Under the pieces are notes generated by a model that saw only the letters and a list, made by a program, of their open reading frames with translations, made no database searches and was not told where the DNA came from. The position numbers were made by a program, and so were the translations under genes. Shown here piece by piece: positions 1 to 13,341 of a stretch of DNA of 64,000 nucleotides. Within the stretch, counting starts at the first letter, position 1; every line of letters starts with the position of its first letter. Origin of the DNA: Ilex aquifolium (lineage: Eukaryota > Streptophyta > Magnoliopsida > Aquifoliales > Aquifoliaceae); assembly GCA_951799425.1 (NCBI GenBank), contig OX637398.1, positions 1,302,001 to 1,366,000 on the forward strand, given 5' to 3'.

Positions 1-371
1 GTCCCCCTGTTCATAGGTACACCTTTAAGTTAGAACTGCTGAGAGTAAAGACCACTAAAAAAATTGCTGCAATTAGAAACAGTTGAAGCAGGCAATCATA
101 TGGTACCTATGTCATACTTCTACAAGAATAGAGAACCAACAAATCTTGGCCAAAAAGCCATCATAATCTGGAAGTAACCATGTGAGATGCCACCCCAACA
201 AACCAATGGCATCTTCAATATCATGTGCGCACATAGTTGATTGTAAGATGTAGAAATGTCTTTGTAGTTTGCACATATACATCAAATAACATAGAAGTAA
301 TAAAGGCATTCCCCATATTCCCACATGTTATCTATTATCAAATAGGCAAATACGATAAGACTGAGGTGTAC

Positions 372-1151
372 CTGTACATCTTCAACAACAATACGATTAA
401 CACCATGCTCCATTGGGCACATGTCTCCTCTTAAGCAAAAGCCCTGCTCCTCGAAGTCTCTACATCGTTGGCGTGGAATGCCTATATTCATTGAAGGATT
501 GATGGGTGGTCTGAGCATTCCCTGCAAGCCAAGGGGATGTACTATATCCAGACCACCATTCCGCATTCCTGGAACTAATCCAAATGCATTCCAAGATGCA
601 CTCTGCGTGTTTGAAACATTTGGTACCCCCCTCCCTGCAAAAAGACTAGAAGGAACAGAACCCAGCGGAACCATTTGAGATGCAATATCAACTGTGCTAA
701 ACCTAGAATCACGTTGGCTCCAGAAACCAGGTTCTCTTCCTCTACCCCTACCAGGATCAGGGTCACCAGATAATGATTGGTTCGCCCTGATTCTTTGGTT
801 TAAATCTAGTGGATCTCGGGAAAATGATGCTAAACCAGGACGTCTTTTTTCAAACTTTGCGGGGAGATCTTTTGACATATGAGCAATGTTATAGTTTTTC
901 CAGGTTTCATTTGACTGAGAATTGCCTTCCCTATAAAGGTGACCGTTTTCATATAGTTTGTTCCGCTTTCTGTATGATCTTGTTAAAACTTGTTCAAGAG
1001 TATCTCTCTCCGAAGATTGAGATCGTGTCTCCCGCCTTCGATGCTTATGGTTACGATCATCGTCATCATCACTGATTTCTTTATCCTCGGGGTCATTGGC
1101 ACAATCAGAAGGTGAAAGACCTGACTTTGGAGATGAAACTTTAAGCTCCAT
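372..1151 (-). CDS. CCCH zinc-finger RNA-binding protein, first coding exon (partial gene)
   Basis: This is the N-terminal coding exon of a plant protein related to Arabidopsis zinc finger CCCH protein 41 and animal RBM26/27, nuclear RNA-binding proteins thought to act in mRNA processing or surveillance. The ATG is at 1151. The protein opens with MELKVSSPKSGLSPSDC, then an acidic stretch and an Arg/His/Ser-rich stretch, an RG-rich linker, and near the exon end one CCCH finger with spacing C-x8-C-x5-C-x3-H (CRDFEEQGFCLRGDMCPMEH). The exon stops at a good donor after GATGTACAG (373 side). An acceptor lies just upstream of the ATG near 1160, so the 5' leader is on another exon. The RRM and C-terminal part would lie left of position 1; I could not place the next exon in 1-371. 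The family is clear from the N-terminal and finger sequence; function is inferred from the family. Confidence 0.85.
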
Positions 1152-1159
1152 GGGGTCCT

Positions 1160-3303
1160 CTTAGGAGAAGAAAACACAACAGCAAACTGATGTTTTGTCA
1201 TCAAAGTATCAAGTCCTAGTAGAGGAGGTACTCACACCACTTCATTGGCCAGAATCAGTTCAGCAACAACTGGAGTCCTTCAAGGGAGAAGACAAAAGCA
1301 AACAAGACAAACAATACATTAATACATTGAAACCTCTTGACATTGTAAAACCCAAATAATTAGCGTTTTCCATGATCTCGTTTACTTCTATCTGTACACA
1401 AGAGGAACAAAAGATATGGATTCCCAATCTAAACAAAAAGAACATATTTAAATCCATCTCAATAATAGGTCCTAGATTTCTCAAAACACCTTCTTACAAA
1501 AAAGATATCAGGAAGTATAGCATGCATATTTTCTACTCTCATATAAATTCAACTCATGGAAAGGACATACAACTTAAGGTTGAATGAGCCTCAGTGTTTA
1601 TCAAAAAAATCATTATTGAATGTTCAATCAACTCACCTCATGCTCTTTCTTTGTCTCTTTCCCGGTCCAACCTCAATTTTCCGTTCTTTTTTACACGTAA
1701 AAAACATTGAAAAAAACTAATCCCACATGGTAAAATTCTTACATCAGTCAAGCATCACAGTAATGACAACAATAAGGCCACCATTATTATGGAACCATCC
1801 AGGGTCATAAGCATATATTAAAAAAAATTCTAAAAGAAGGCCGATTATCTCTCTAATCTAACATTCATTGAATGCCCTAGCACTCAGAGATTCTAGTGAG
1901 TTCGTATATTATATAAAGTAGCTACTAAAATATCTTCCACCGTTTCCACAACGACTAATTTAATTAAGTTTCCTATCAGGGGCTATCCAATCGAATTTAA
2001 TTAGGTTTCCTATCAGGTGTCTGGCTAGCAAAGAACCCGAAAAAAACTATTAGCATCTAGTTATTGATTCTTCACAATTACCTTGATTTCATGAAATGTA
2101 TTCAAATATGAATAACCAACCACACAAAAAGTATGTTCAATAATAACGAGCATTGCTCTTTGGCATTTCAAAAGTTTTTTAAGCAAAACTGCAGTAGTAG
2201 TTTCTCGGAAATTATACACCACACACCAATTAAAAGCTTCTCATTGAAGAAAGATTCTCCACATTAATTAGCTCTCCACTTTGTGCAGTTAACACGTAAC
2301 GCATCCAGAATCTCACCATAGGCAATGTTACTACAAGTCTACAAACATAAACCATTTATACTCACAAAATAACAAAAAACAAATCCATATGATTCTCATA
2401 AGCACGCGCGAATTAGTGAGAGTAAGCCACTAAGTTAAAAGCGAAATTAGTAATCTACAATGCGACAAAATGTAGATTTTTTCACTGCCACGTCAACATC
2501 ATATTGGGACTCAAAACGTAAAACGTGTGCGACTACAAGCCATGACAGATCAAGCTTGCCATAACAAATCCAGCATATTAGGACTTTTGTACCCTGGATT
2601 CTGAACTGCTATATTTAATACGATTCCTCACATAAACACAAAATGTCTGAACAGCAGCAACTCAGTTGGATCAGCCACGACACTCAAAAGGACTGACACA
2701 CACCACCAATAAAATCTACGGGAAGACATCCATGTTGACACTTTTTAAGTAATCCTGAACAAATCCAAAAACAAATGAAAACACTTGTTTTGGGGAGACA
2801 CAGATTTTCAGCTCAATTCAACCACAGCTCAAAATGAGAACAAGCAGTCCTAAATAAGCAAACGGCAAATACATTCCATATTCCAAGACGTCGTTCCAGA
2901 AGGTTCGATGAGAAAAAAATTGAAGCACACACATACACACTCTCTCTCTGGAATGGAAAAAAAAATCCAAACAAACTCTCTGTCTCTTCGAGACAAGCTG
3001 AGAGATCAAACTAACTGTGAAAACATTCCATATTTCAAGAACGTGTTTCGGTTCAATGAGAGAGACGCATCCCTCTCGTCCTCTCTTGAATGAAAATAAC
3101 ACAAATTAACCACGTTTCTTTCTGAAACAAGCTGAACAATCCAAACCAAAACCCTAATTCAATCGATCATACACGACTAAGAAATCAAAAACGAATGACG
3201 CATACATGCACATATACATATATAATTAATTTCAAACGTAAATTGATAAGAAGAAAGAGTATCAACCTCGTTATAGATCTCTGTGCTTAGGGTTTCGCTT
3301 ATA

Positions 3304-3346
<43 letters not shown>

Positions 3347-3440
3347 GAACAACCGGACGTATATAGCCGTGCTTAGTTTCAATATTAGCTTGGGCTGTAG
3401 TTTGCCCCCCTTTGTCTTTTGTTCCTCTCTCTCGCTCCAA
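1160..3440 (-). other. Leader exon and 2.1-kb first intron of the CCCH gene
   Basis: On the minus strand a likely untranslated leader ends at about 3267 with the donor CGAG/GTTGAT and contains the plant-typical AAACCCTAA motif and a (GA)n tract. The intron then runs to the acceptor near 1160. No other coding potential was found inside it. A loose direct repeat (TTTCCTATCAGG, about 36 bp apart) lies near 1970-2020. The leader is inferred from splice-like sequence only. Confidence 0.45.
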
Positions 3441-3468
3441 ATGTCAGTCTCTCTCTCCAAATGTCACA

Positions 3469-3502
<34 letters not shown>
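3307..3502. repeat. Two (CT)n microsatellites
   Basis: Pure CT runs lie at 3307-3344 and 3471-3502, with shorter CT-rich stretches between. They fall in or just upstream of the leader of the minus-strand CCCH gene, a common place for GA/CT tracts in plants. Confidence 0.9.
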
Positions 3503-3503
<1 letters not shown>

Positions 3504-3699
3504 ATGAAGAAATAGTGAGAGGGTTTTACAGAAAAAAAGGATAGGAAACTATGCCCAATTCCAACATATATCAGCACATGTTTTTAAGGTTATGGTGACT
3601 GATATTCACAGCTCAAATCTGAACATCCTATACAAAAAAGAAAAAAAATTCCTCAACTTTGGAAAAAAGCAATTCCAATACCAAGCCCCAGGCGAGTAT

Positions 3700-4229
3700 A
3701 GGTTTAATTAGATTAGGAGTCTCTAAAATATAAAATTTGTCTCATTTTAATTCATAATATTTTAATTATATCATTTTAATTTCTAAAGTATTGAATATGT
3801 TTTTATGTGATTTATGAATCAGATAACATTCAAATTATTAATGATTTTTTATCATAAATTTATTACGTGATACTTAAATACGGACAACAAATAATTTGGG
3901 TAACTCTTGACAAAAAATGTATAATATGGATAACTCTTGACCAAAATTTATATAGTTCATGATCAAAACTGTGTAATTTGGGTAACTTTTTTACCAAAAT
4001 TTGGATAAAAATTTAGTCAAAAGTTATCTCAATTATTTTTTTGCCTATATTTAAATATTACGTGACAAATTTATAGTAAAAAATCGTTAGTAATCTAGAC
4101 GATGTCTACTTGAGGGACCAAATAAAAACATATTTAATACTTTAAGGACTAAAATGATGCAATTAAAATATTAGAGAGACCAAAATAAGATAAATTTCAT
4201 ACTTTGGAGATCTTCAGTACAATTAACTC
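3700..4229. repeat. Foldback (long inverted repeat) element
   Basis: The outer roughly 150-200 bp of this stretch are imperfect inverted copies of each other. The left arm contains TTTCTAAAGTATTGAATATG and the right arm reads as its diverged complement (CATATTTAATACTTTAAGGA). The middle holds several variants of 'TTTGGGTAACT(C/T)TTGAC'. No ORF is present. Ends are approximate and no clear target duplication was found; it is probably an old non-autonomous DNA element. Confidence 0.6.
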
Positions 4230-4972
4230 TAAAATATAATGCGGCATTATTTTAGTGAAATTGTAGATTGGCCCCTGTGCTTTTGCGACTTGAAGGCTGA
4301 AGCCAAACTAGCGACCGAGTTATGGCAATCAAGATTCTTAAGAGGAATAAACTTTACCTTGCAGGATCGTCACCATGAAAGAGTTTAACCACCAAATTTA
4401 GGATGAATTGGTGTGGTTCTTTTATGTGTAGGACACCAGAATATCGAATCATGAACGAAGAAAAACATGATTAAGAAGCATATTAGTTAGTCATTGTGAG
4501 TAAGGGCGACAATCGAGTTGTGTCGGATCATTGCGAGTTCGTATCAAACATTAATCAATCATAATTCAACCAATTTAACTAATTATGTTGTATCGAGTTA
4601 ACCTATTTATTTTCCCACATAAACTTGGAATAAAAATTTAACATTAAAATTATAATTCTCAATGTGGTATCAAACATTAGTCAATCTTATTATCCTTTCT
4701 TCAGGGACAACCATCTCCAAAGATTGTAATTCCCAATGTGATCCAGAATCCTAGACAATATTTTATTTCAATCCTTGATTGGTACTAACTGCTATCGAAT
4801 ATCTGACTTGGTCCTAATATGCACCCCTGAGCTGAAGTACCGAGATTTTTTAATGAGAGACTCGAACAGTGGTATAGTTACAAATTTTATTCCGATTGTT
4901 CAATGAGTTATTGCCGATGTCAAATTTGTTGTGCATAATCTATCAAAATCAATTGTTACAAATTATTTTAAA

Positions 4973-5697
4973 TTTATATAATAAAGTACAATACAATTCA
5001 AATCTAAAAAAATAAACAAAATGACTTTTGCTATTCGCGGTTAAAATCTCTTTAAATTTTATTTTAAAATTAATCTGACGGCTAATATTAACACTCCAAA
5101 TTTAATATGAAAAATAGGACTCTAAGAATGTGTTTAAGGTGATTTTTTAAAAGTGTTTTTAATACTTATAACTTCTCATAAGTACTTTAAAAAAAAATAA
5201 TTTTTAGAAACCGCTTCACCAACACCTCTACCACCACCAACCCCACCGCCCCCACCACAATCACCATTACCACCACCGCCACCACTACCGCCACCCTACC
5301 ACACCCATCGCCCCACTACCATCGTCACTGCCACCATTACTACCACCCCCACCATCACTTCTTCCACAACAACCACCACCACTATCACCCCATTAGTGCC
5401 CCACCACCACCACCGCCGCTATCCCACCATCACCCCTACCACATCACCCCCACTGCCCCCCAACCACCATCACCATCATCACCTATAACAGTCACCATTA
5501 CTATCAGTTGTCATCATCCATTACAACTATCACCATCTCCCACCACCACCACTACCGCTCGCGCCCACTATAACCAGTGCTTAAATTCATTTATTTCTCC
5601 TCTATCCTTGTAATTTAATTTTAGGTGTGAATATAAATATGTTTATTGTTGACTATTTTTTTATTACTCTGTGCTTTTAAGCACAGGAAATAACTAA
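4973..5697 (+). mobile_element. Non-autonomous Helitron, copy 1 (CCA-rich core)
   Basis: The 725-bp unit begins TTTATATAATAAAG after an A and ends with the hairpin CTGTGCTTTTAAGCACAG followed 11 bases later by CTAA and a host T, the usual Helitron 3' layout (hairpin, CTRR, insertion between A and T). The core, about 5216-5575, is a degenerate CCA/CCG/TCA array. An inverted second copy lies at 50524-51295 with matching flanks on both sides of the core, which confirms both ends. The first two bases are TT rather than the consensus TC. There is no coding capacity. Confidence 0.85.
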
Positions 5698-6884
5698 TTA
5701 TATATTTCTAATGACATTTGACAAACTTAATTTGAACTAGTCTAATTGCACGTGGGAAAAAATTATAATCAATTAATCAACCAATTATATTTTATTTTTA
5801 TTTAATTGCATAATCATAGAGTACAACTAAATTTTCATTCAATTTAATGGAAACATAAATAATTTTAACGCCAATTTATCAAGTAATCTAACAATCGTAA
5901 TGCAATATATGCCTTATTTCATCAAATAACTCGACCATTTCTACTCGGTTAAGGCAAAATTAACTCGCATAAAATGTCAAATATGTCCTGTGAACAAAGG
6001 ATGGATTGCCATCCGTTGCGTAGTGCATTGAAGCACCCTCCTCCTGCTGTGAAAATCCATGCCAGATAAAATCAACTCCAATACAGAGCATGCAGTAACA
6101 AGTCAAATCCTCGTGGCTTTTGAATGTTACAATACATTGTAGAAATCGGTTCCAAGTTTGTGTATGCAAAAGAAACCACCACTAAACAGGCAAAGATCAG
6201 AGTTGATCACAATACAAATAGGAAAAAAAAAAAAGAAAAATAAGTAAACAGGATGGATCCGGATATACAATACAAGCAAACATTTCCTTAAAGTTGGTCC
6301 AAAGACAAGGGTAGTCCAACCTTCTGCACATAAGGATGAGTCAGAAGAAACATGCCACAGACCAGCTTAGGCCAAACTCAACCACCTTTGTCGTACCTCA
6401 ACCTCAACATCCACCACCGCCACCTACGTCCTTCTATATCAACCGGGTATTCTCTCCCTCTGTCTCTCACTATTTTCTTTTTCTTTTTCACACACACACT
6501 ACCCGCAGAGACAGACTCAAAGCAGGCACACGAAGAACTATATTTTCTGAAACCTTGTTTTTACTGGACAGGCTACACGCATACACGAGATCAAACTGGC
6601 ATGCAGGCTGAGGATACACACACAAAAACAATCACATCTCCTTTATTTACTCATTTTTTTCGTTCATCAGACCATCCTTATTACAGTTGCAAAAACACAA
6701 CAAAATATATATTTTATTGATAATACACACAATTTCCTCTCTCCTTTTTTTTTTTAACAGCTCTTTCTTTTCTTTTTCTCTATTCCCTTTTACAAGTTAC
6801 ACAAGTTTCTCATGCATGTTAATCTAATTTTACTTCTGCATAGTACACGACTTACAAACGATAAACACTTCTTCACGGTAAAGG
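5698..6884. other. Spacer and probable 3' UTR of the glycosyltransferase gene
   Basis: No coding region is supported. The part from about 6240 to 6884 is likely the 3' untranslated region of the minus-strand gene that stops at 6885; the rest is AT-rich spacer. Confidence 0.5.
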
Positions 6885-9404
6885 TTAGTTTGCTCCATTA
6901 GAAACTCCCAATGCAGACTGGAGAAACAGAAATGAGACAAGCAGCCCATCATATATACTGAAGTCAGGTAAGTGAAGATAAAAACATAAAAGCAAAAAAT
7001 AGAAGATCGGAGCCAATATTTGAACCGACAGTGTACGGTTACTTTATTTAGACTTTCTACTCCTCAAAATTCCAGAAGTTGTGTATTGTCTTTCAAAATT
7101 TTATTTTGACCAAAGGACATTAAGATATTGAAGTAAGGAACATACCATATTAAGAAGCCGTAGAGCAGCAGGCCGAGTGAATTTCCTCGCAAAAAGGAAG
7201 CATGTGGAGGGTTTCCCCTTGCTAGTGCACCATTCTCTTCTGTATTCAGTTTCATAATAGATATTGTCTATATCCTGCATATTTATCAATCTGTTCAGAT
7301 GAGTATTTTATAACGTTGAAATTTTGCCTAAAAGAAATGAAGGTAAGCGACAAACTGTTGTACAGTCCATCAAAAACACAAAGTTAAGGCTTGTCTGCCC
7401 AGAGCAGAAATTATCCCTACCTTAATAGATCGGATGAGCTTTGGAATCGCATCCGCTAATTTGTACGTCACAGGATGCCATCCTCGCCTCTCACGGTCTT
7501 TGGAGGATGAAAGATCCCATGAAGTATGAGTCAGTGACCTTCGTGTGATTTCTTCTTCAAGGCCTTCTTGCTAAAAAAATTTGAAAGATGCAAAATCAGA
7601 AAAAAAAACGAATAGAACTAATAGCAATAGTAAGAGAACTCCAAATTTACAAGCATCAAAGCAACCGTTGTGTGAAAATGCACATGCGTCCCTCTTCAGA
7701 ACAGACAGCTTGTTGAAGACATATACCCTATCACATCATATATATTCCTACAAATACTTTGATTTATTCTCTATTTTTCTTCTTTTTTTACTCCTTTTTC
7801 TTTAATTGGCATACAGCCCAGAAAATATCAGACATGAGCAAAGGCGCTATAGCTGGAAGCTGAATTAAACCGAAGAAGCCATTAATAGGGCTCAAAATTA
7901 TGTCCAAGTCCAGTCTCTCACTATCAACTGAACCTTTTGAGTGCTTGCTGACATTGTTACGTTTTCCTCACTCAAATCTGAGTGATACTATACTTCTGAT
8001 CAACCTCAACACCATTATCTACCATCACTTTAGACAGCAAATAGATGGCCTTGAGGTAGAAATACAGTCAAATATTTGCATATACATTACGGCACCTAAA
8101 GCAAAGGTGATAACTGATAATCCATGAGTTAACTATTGTAGTCCTATTCAGAATATTAACCAAATTAACTAAGGTAAGAGCAAAGTTTCACTAAAGTCGG
8201 GACTTAAATGCACCCAAATAACACAGAATGCATTGTCATGAAAGACACCAACAGAAATACATTTCTTTTGAGAATACAATTTTGTTGTAAAGGCCATTCT
8301 GCCCAAACTTATGGCACGAAATGGTTTTTGCCTTCTAGAGGGGAAAAAAAACTCTCTCCATACAACATGGCCCTGCAAGCTGAGTGACAGATCAACTTAC
8401 AGCCAATAATGTTTGAACATAATGTTCATCCGGTATACAGTTATGCTCCTTGGATGTATCAGTAGGCTGCAAAGGGCAAGAATATTTTAGAATACAATGT
8501 GAAAACTGCATTTGAAAATTCATTTCCAGCAAACAGTCCTTTTGCTTTTGGCTGTTAATACATGACCAAATATTAAAAATAAACTACCAATATAGTGTGC
8601 AGGCAATAGGAAAAACAAAATAAAGGCAAATATTCTACATTTGGTTAAACAGAATAAAGAGGATAGAAATGAGCACTCACAATAGGATTGGCCCGCCAAA
8701 ATTCAGGCAGTGACTTTCTCTGCGTGAATGTCAAAAAATAGGTGGACCAAGGTAAGTGACAAAACCAAGTTCCGGAAAAAAAGGAAACAATACGTTCTCA
8801 TCTATCAAACTTCAAAGGTGTAGCTTGATATATCCTAGGGACAAGGATGCATTGATGAATCAGAACCATATAAATTGGAGAAACAATCTAGTTAGTAACT
8901 TAGTATGTACTATGTAGCTCATTGTGGTTGGGCAAATTGTGTCTTCCCTTTAAAAACTGGGAGCAGGATGTCTACTAACTTGTACATAAGCCTCATTTTC
9001 AACTTGTGGTGTTGCAACATATACTTGCGCTGTGAACTCATGAATTGCAGCTTGGTATCAGGAAGGCATTTCCAAGGCAAAAAGCATTGAGTTTGATCTA
9101 TTACGCAGGTGGGAAGAGACATGGATTTTCTATGAACAGATGTATTGCTCATGATTCTTTATTAACAACCTAGTATTTTGCAGCTTATTACAAGTACTGT
9201 AAGCTTTTTTTTTTTTTCCCCCTGACAACATGGTTGAACAACTTGCCTTGCAATGCCACTGAAACATAGGAAAGACAGCATCATCTTTCACTATGACTTC
9301 TGCATGCTTTCTGGTCAGAACAACCCACTGCAAGAAGATAATGCCAAAAAAGTAAGAGAAAGAGAATTACGTTCTGCAATAACATTGCACAACCCCCCCC
9401 CCCC

Positions 9405-9460
<56 letters not shown>

Positions 9461-12400
9461 ATCATTTTTTTTTTATTCGGTGGGTTTTCCTATCAAAAAT
9501 AAGGAAGTGACCCAAACAATGTAACTGTTACCTGAGATCCTTTCCTCCAGTTTTGAACAGGAATTACAGGATGCATTTTCGGATTGTAGCGGCCTTCTTT
9601 TGTATCAGCAAAGCTGCTTCCATAATCAAATATACCACAAAAAATTTAGTAACTACTCTTCTTGTTTTGAAACATAAAATCATTGTTGTCTATCAATATC
9701 TGTACACATATTATAGGCTGTAGAGAATATAAATAATATGATACACAAAAAAATAACACAAACAAAAAAGAATTAAAAGCAGCTTGAAATCATAATATTA
9801 GTTGCAATCTACTGCAGGTTTCAAACTGATGAATATAAAGATGAATCATCCCCACTTACCTGTCCACAAAACTAGTTGATGTAGACATTATATAGTCATA
9901 CGTGTAACTGAAGTTGTACAAGGGTATGCAGCTGAAATGTGGTTAAGTAGCAGAAATAGCATTAGATTATATGAGAAAAAAATTGTATTAAACAAATAAC
10001 AACCTAATATTTAATACTTGAACAAGAGCAAATGACTAAAAAAAGGTCAATGCTTCATTTAATTAACTAAATAAACATCTCTTTTGACGTAAAAAAAAAC
10101 ACCATCCCCACTCCACCCAAAAGAAGTGGAAGAAAGGGGAAGGAAAAAGAAAAATACTCTCTTAGAATTTTGATGCAGGAAAATAATGTGCATGATAAAT
10201 GTCCAAGCATCCATCCAAAAACGAAACCTCACCTGTCTGAAAGGAAAACAAAACGTTCATTAGAAGGATCCACAAGAGCATTTTGAAGCAGAATACGCTC
10301 TGCCAGGATCATGCTTGCTTCTCCCCAATCTACCTGGAGAAGAAGCAAACTCAGTAAATGTTATTAGCCAATAAAAACTAGTATCTTGAGAGTTAACTTG
10401 ATAAGTTAAGCACAATGTAGGCCTGCAGGGGTCAAAATGTTACTAACTATGCAAACATTTGGCCAAATGAACAATCCCACGAATATGAGCTAATCCTAGA
10501 CTCTGCTCTATCCGAACAGGAACTACCCTGAAATCCAGGCAAACTTTATTCAAGGCCCTACAAGCCAACTTTCCAAATCCTCTGAAGGCAACCAATTTCT
10601 TGAGTTCAGTTGTGGCTTACGTTAGGATATGTCAAAAGATTTTGCATAGTCTAGGGGAGGGCTTACCCTCCTTGAGTGGCCCATTGTAACAGTCCAAAAA
10701 ATTTGAAACAAAGATGTTGGAGTGATGGTACAGTAGATTGAACTTAAAGTCGCCCATCTCATTCTGCACATGGAAATACAAAGTATAGTATTGCACCAGC
10801 CTGTCATCAGCTAGGGAACTAACTAACATGTTCTCAGGTAGTCTTCAGAGGCAATCTGGTTCTCAGCCTTGAAACCCAAGAGACAAACTTTGGCCTATGA
10901 GAGAGGGACCTTGGAGAAGAGGATTGAATTATGACACCAGTGGTTTCAATGAAAGATTTCATGTGTACGGGGGCAAAACCTGTATGCTATCATTCACTTG
11001 ACGATTCAAGAAATAGACTGATCTGGTTGTTGCCTTGTTGAACATGAACCCAGGCCTAGAGTGAACAAAAATTGAAAATGTATTCTCCTTGTCCCCCTGC
11101 AGACCAACAAGAGCTCTTAGTGAATACAAATGCAAAACCACAAAAAAGCATATGTGCTATAACATATGATTACATTGTAACTTGTTCTTAGGAAGACAGA
11201 ATGACGTTTGTTATGTATTTAGGAGAAAATGCATGAAGACACACATAAGCAGACACAGAGAGCAAGAGCACAACAAAACCACCCCCCAGCGCTCAGGGGT
11301 CAGGGCTTGTTCTTCCCCAGGAGTAGTCAGACAACTTAGTTCACATTAGCTCAATTTCATGTGGTTGTGACATTGAACAAAACAAATACACAAGTCAACA
11401 AAAGTGTTACCAAAACTGGATATAGCCAACTGGACAAACTACCACCAAAATGGCCCTGTTCAACATGATGAAGTAGCCAATTTAAACCTTGATTTTCCTA
11501 ACCAAAATGACTTGTTAACTAACAAAAAATAAATTTCTTAAAAGATCATTTTAAAGGGGATGCCGCTCATCAATCTCAGTGAAAACTATATCATCTTAGC
11601 TGACAGGGTTATCCTAAGTTCCTAAATCCTAACACACCCCTTTCCCACCCTCCACAATACTTCGTCACAGCATTCACAGAAGAGAACTGACAGATACCAC
11701 CATTCACGGTGAGAGCTTCTTCATACAAGATCATACTCACTGTCAGAGATCAACCATCGACGGTATCTGAGCCATGGCTCATTGATCTTCTTCTACATGA
11801 AACAGTAACGACATTTGATGTTTGGCCCACACCTGCGGCTAATCCTCCCTCCATAACGAATAGAACTAAAAAGTAATAAAGGATGATAAGCATATTACTA
11901 ACACACTGCTTATTCACATATGGGAAGTGGTTTATGATGACTGTTGGAGCCTGCCAAATAAAAACATCCAAGAAACAGACGTGCGCGCCAGTTCATAAAA
12001 CACTCCAGACTGGTATATTTAAGCTATTAAATGTAATAAAATATTCATTTATTAGCAATTGCCATTTGCCACGTAAGTAATAACAGCCACTTATTACACA
12101 GGGAAACTACTGACATTAAAACTTAAAGCATTTAAATTAACGTTTTCAGTTAAGTTGTTAGCAACCCTCAGTCCAATCTTAAAAACCAAACAAGAACCTA
12201 TGAAGGTAGATAACCATGTCTGTATAAAAAGCACACTCGAATCGGCCTTAACAATGGCCAAACAAGGCTGAATAATACACAATATTTGCAGTAAAAATTA
12301 ATTGAATGAGGGGATGACAAGCACTTGATATGGAAATCACCTGAAAGAATGCATCCCAAACCAAGTCCAGAGGAAGCCGATTCCGAGCTATAAATAGAAA

Positions 12401-12574
12401 TGCGATTTTAGGCTTTTGAACAAATGTAGGAGAAAGTGACGCTAACGCTTTGATTCGACTGTATTGTGTCTCCAATAATACTAAAGTGGAGAAGCTGAAG
12501 ACGAGCAAAAGCGCAGCAAAAAGCTTTATCTTCCATTTGTGCTGAGATTGTTTGATACTGGCCTTTCGCTTCAT
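6885..12574 (-). CDS. Core-2/I-branching N-acetylglucosaminyltransferase-family protein (11 exons, 367 aa)
   Basis: A Golgi type II membrane glycosyltransferase of the plant core-2/I-branching (DUF266, GT14-related, BC10-like) family, thought to act on wall or arabinogalactan glycans. Exons: 12574-12341, 11096-10980, 10333-10233, 9931-9860, 9613-9532, 9327-9247, 8719-8681, 8466-8401, 7570-7421, 7274-7146, 6917-6885; phases join with no stop. A basic start (MKRKASIKQ) precedes a membrane anchor at about residues 17-37. Then come PKIAFLFIARNRLPLD, FVHSRPGFMFNKAT, DWGEASMI, SCIPLYNFSYTYDYI, NWRKGSQWVVLTRKHAE, EHNCIPDEHYVQTLL and FARKFTRPAALRLL, all typical of the family in order. The last exon encodes only ten residues. 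The intron after 9247 uses a GC donor (CAAG/GCAAGT). The acceptor substrate cannot be read from sequence. Confidence 0.93.
9393..9457. repeat. C-run plus (TC)n microsatellite in an intron
   Basis: Fourteen C residues run into about 50 bases of TC repeat, inside the glycosyltransferase intron between 9328 and 9531. Confidence 0.9.
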
Positions 12575-13341
12575 CTAGCTTCACTTTCGACCATTCCGAG
12601 CTATTAAAGATACCGCAGTACCCGAAATTCGGGCTTCAAGTTCGAGAATCAGTAAAAAAAAACTAATTATTGCCAATAATTTTCAAGAAGAAATATACAT
12701 ACTAAAAACCGAAGCTCGCCGAAGTCAAGCTAATCGATATAGGATGCTCTCTCACTCTCTGCACCTTCTTTCTTTACTTTCCCTCCCTCTCTGGTTTATT
12801 CGGGCTTCATCATCGCATTAACAACATTGAGCCGACCACCATGTGATCTTTTCACTCTAATTTTACAGTCCGCTCTCGCACTGCAATTCACTGAAGCTCA
12901 AAGACTTTAAGAAACTGACACAAACAGATCTATTGCTATGGAGGTTAGAATCCAAATCTCCATACTAAAATGCTTGGAATTCCGTGAAACATTTCTCTCA
13001 TTCGCAGCTACTACGAGATCGTGGAAAGGCAAGAAGCTTGTGAAACTTATTACTGAGAGTTCTTCGCGACTCTTGAGACTCTCGCGGACAATTACAGTCA
13101 CTTATTATTGTTCACAGACCGGGAAAGGAAAAAGAAAACTAATCAATAACTAGAGAGAGAGGGTGGCGTTTTGTTGGGGGGGGGGGGGGGGTGAGAAAGA
13201 CCGAGACTTAGCTTTGAGAAGTGGGTTTGTTTGTGTCCGACTCCTAAAGCGGTACAGCTAGTTGCGTGTGAGGTAGGGGATCAGATCCCTTTTTCGAGTA
13301 AATGTAACGTTACCAGACCGTCCAATAATAAAAGATTGAAA
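12575..13341. other. Leader and promoter side of the glycosyltransferase gene
   Basis: Upstream of the ATG at 12574 on the minus strand. It contains a pyrimidine-rich patch near 12750-12800 and a 16-base G run at 13176-13191. No coding gene is supported; the open frame at 12938-13153 has no recognisable content. Confidence 0.4.

Noticed and set aside
6336-6720. Overlapping plus-strand ORFs of 91 and 122 codons
   Set aside because: They lie in the 3' UTR region of the minus-strand glycosyltransferase and contain only low-complexity Pro/His/Thr runs.
9130-9333. 67-codon ORF as an independent small gene
   Set aside because: Its N-terminal part is exon 6 of the glycosyltransferase; the rest is read-through into the GC-donor intron.
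11690-11770. Possible hairpin (CAGATACC and GGTATCTG about 70 bp apart) as a microRNA precursor
   Set aside because: The matching arms are only 8 bp and no known microRNA sequence was recognised.
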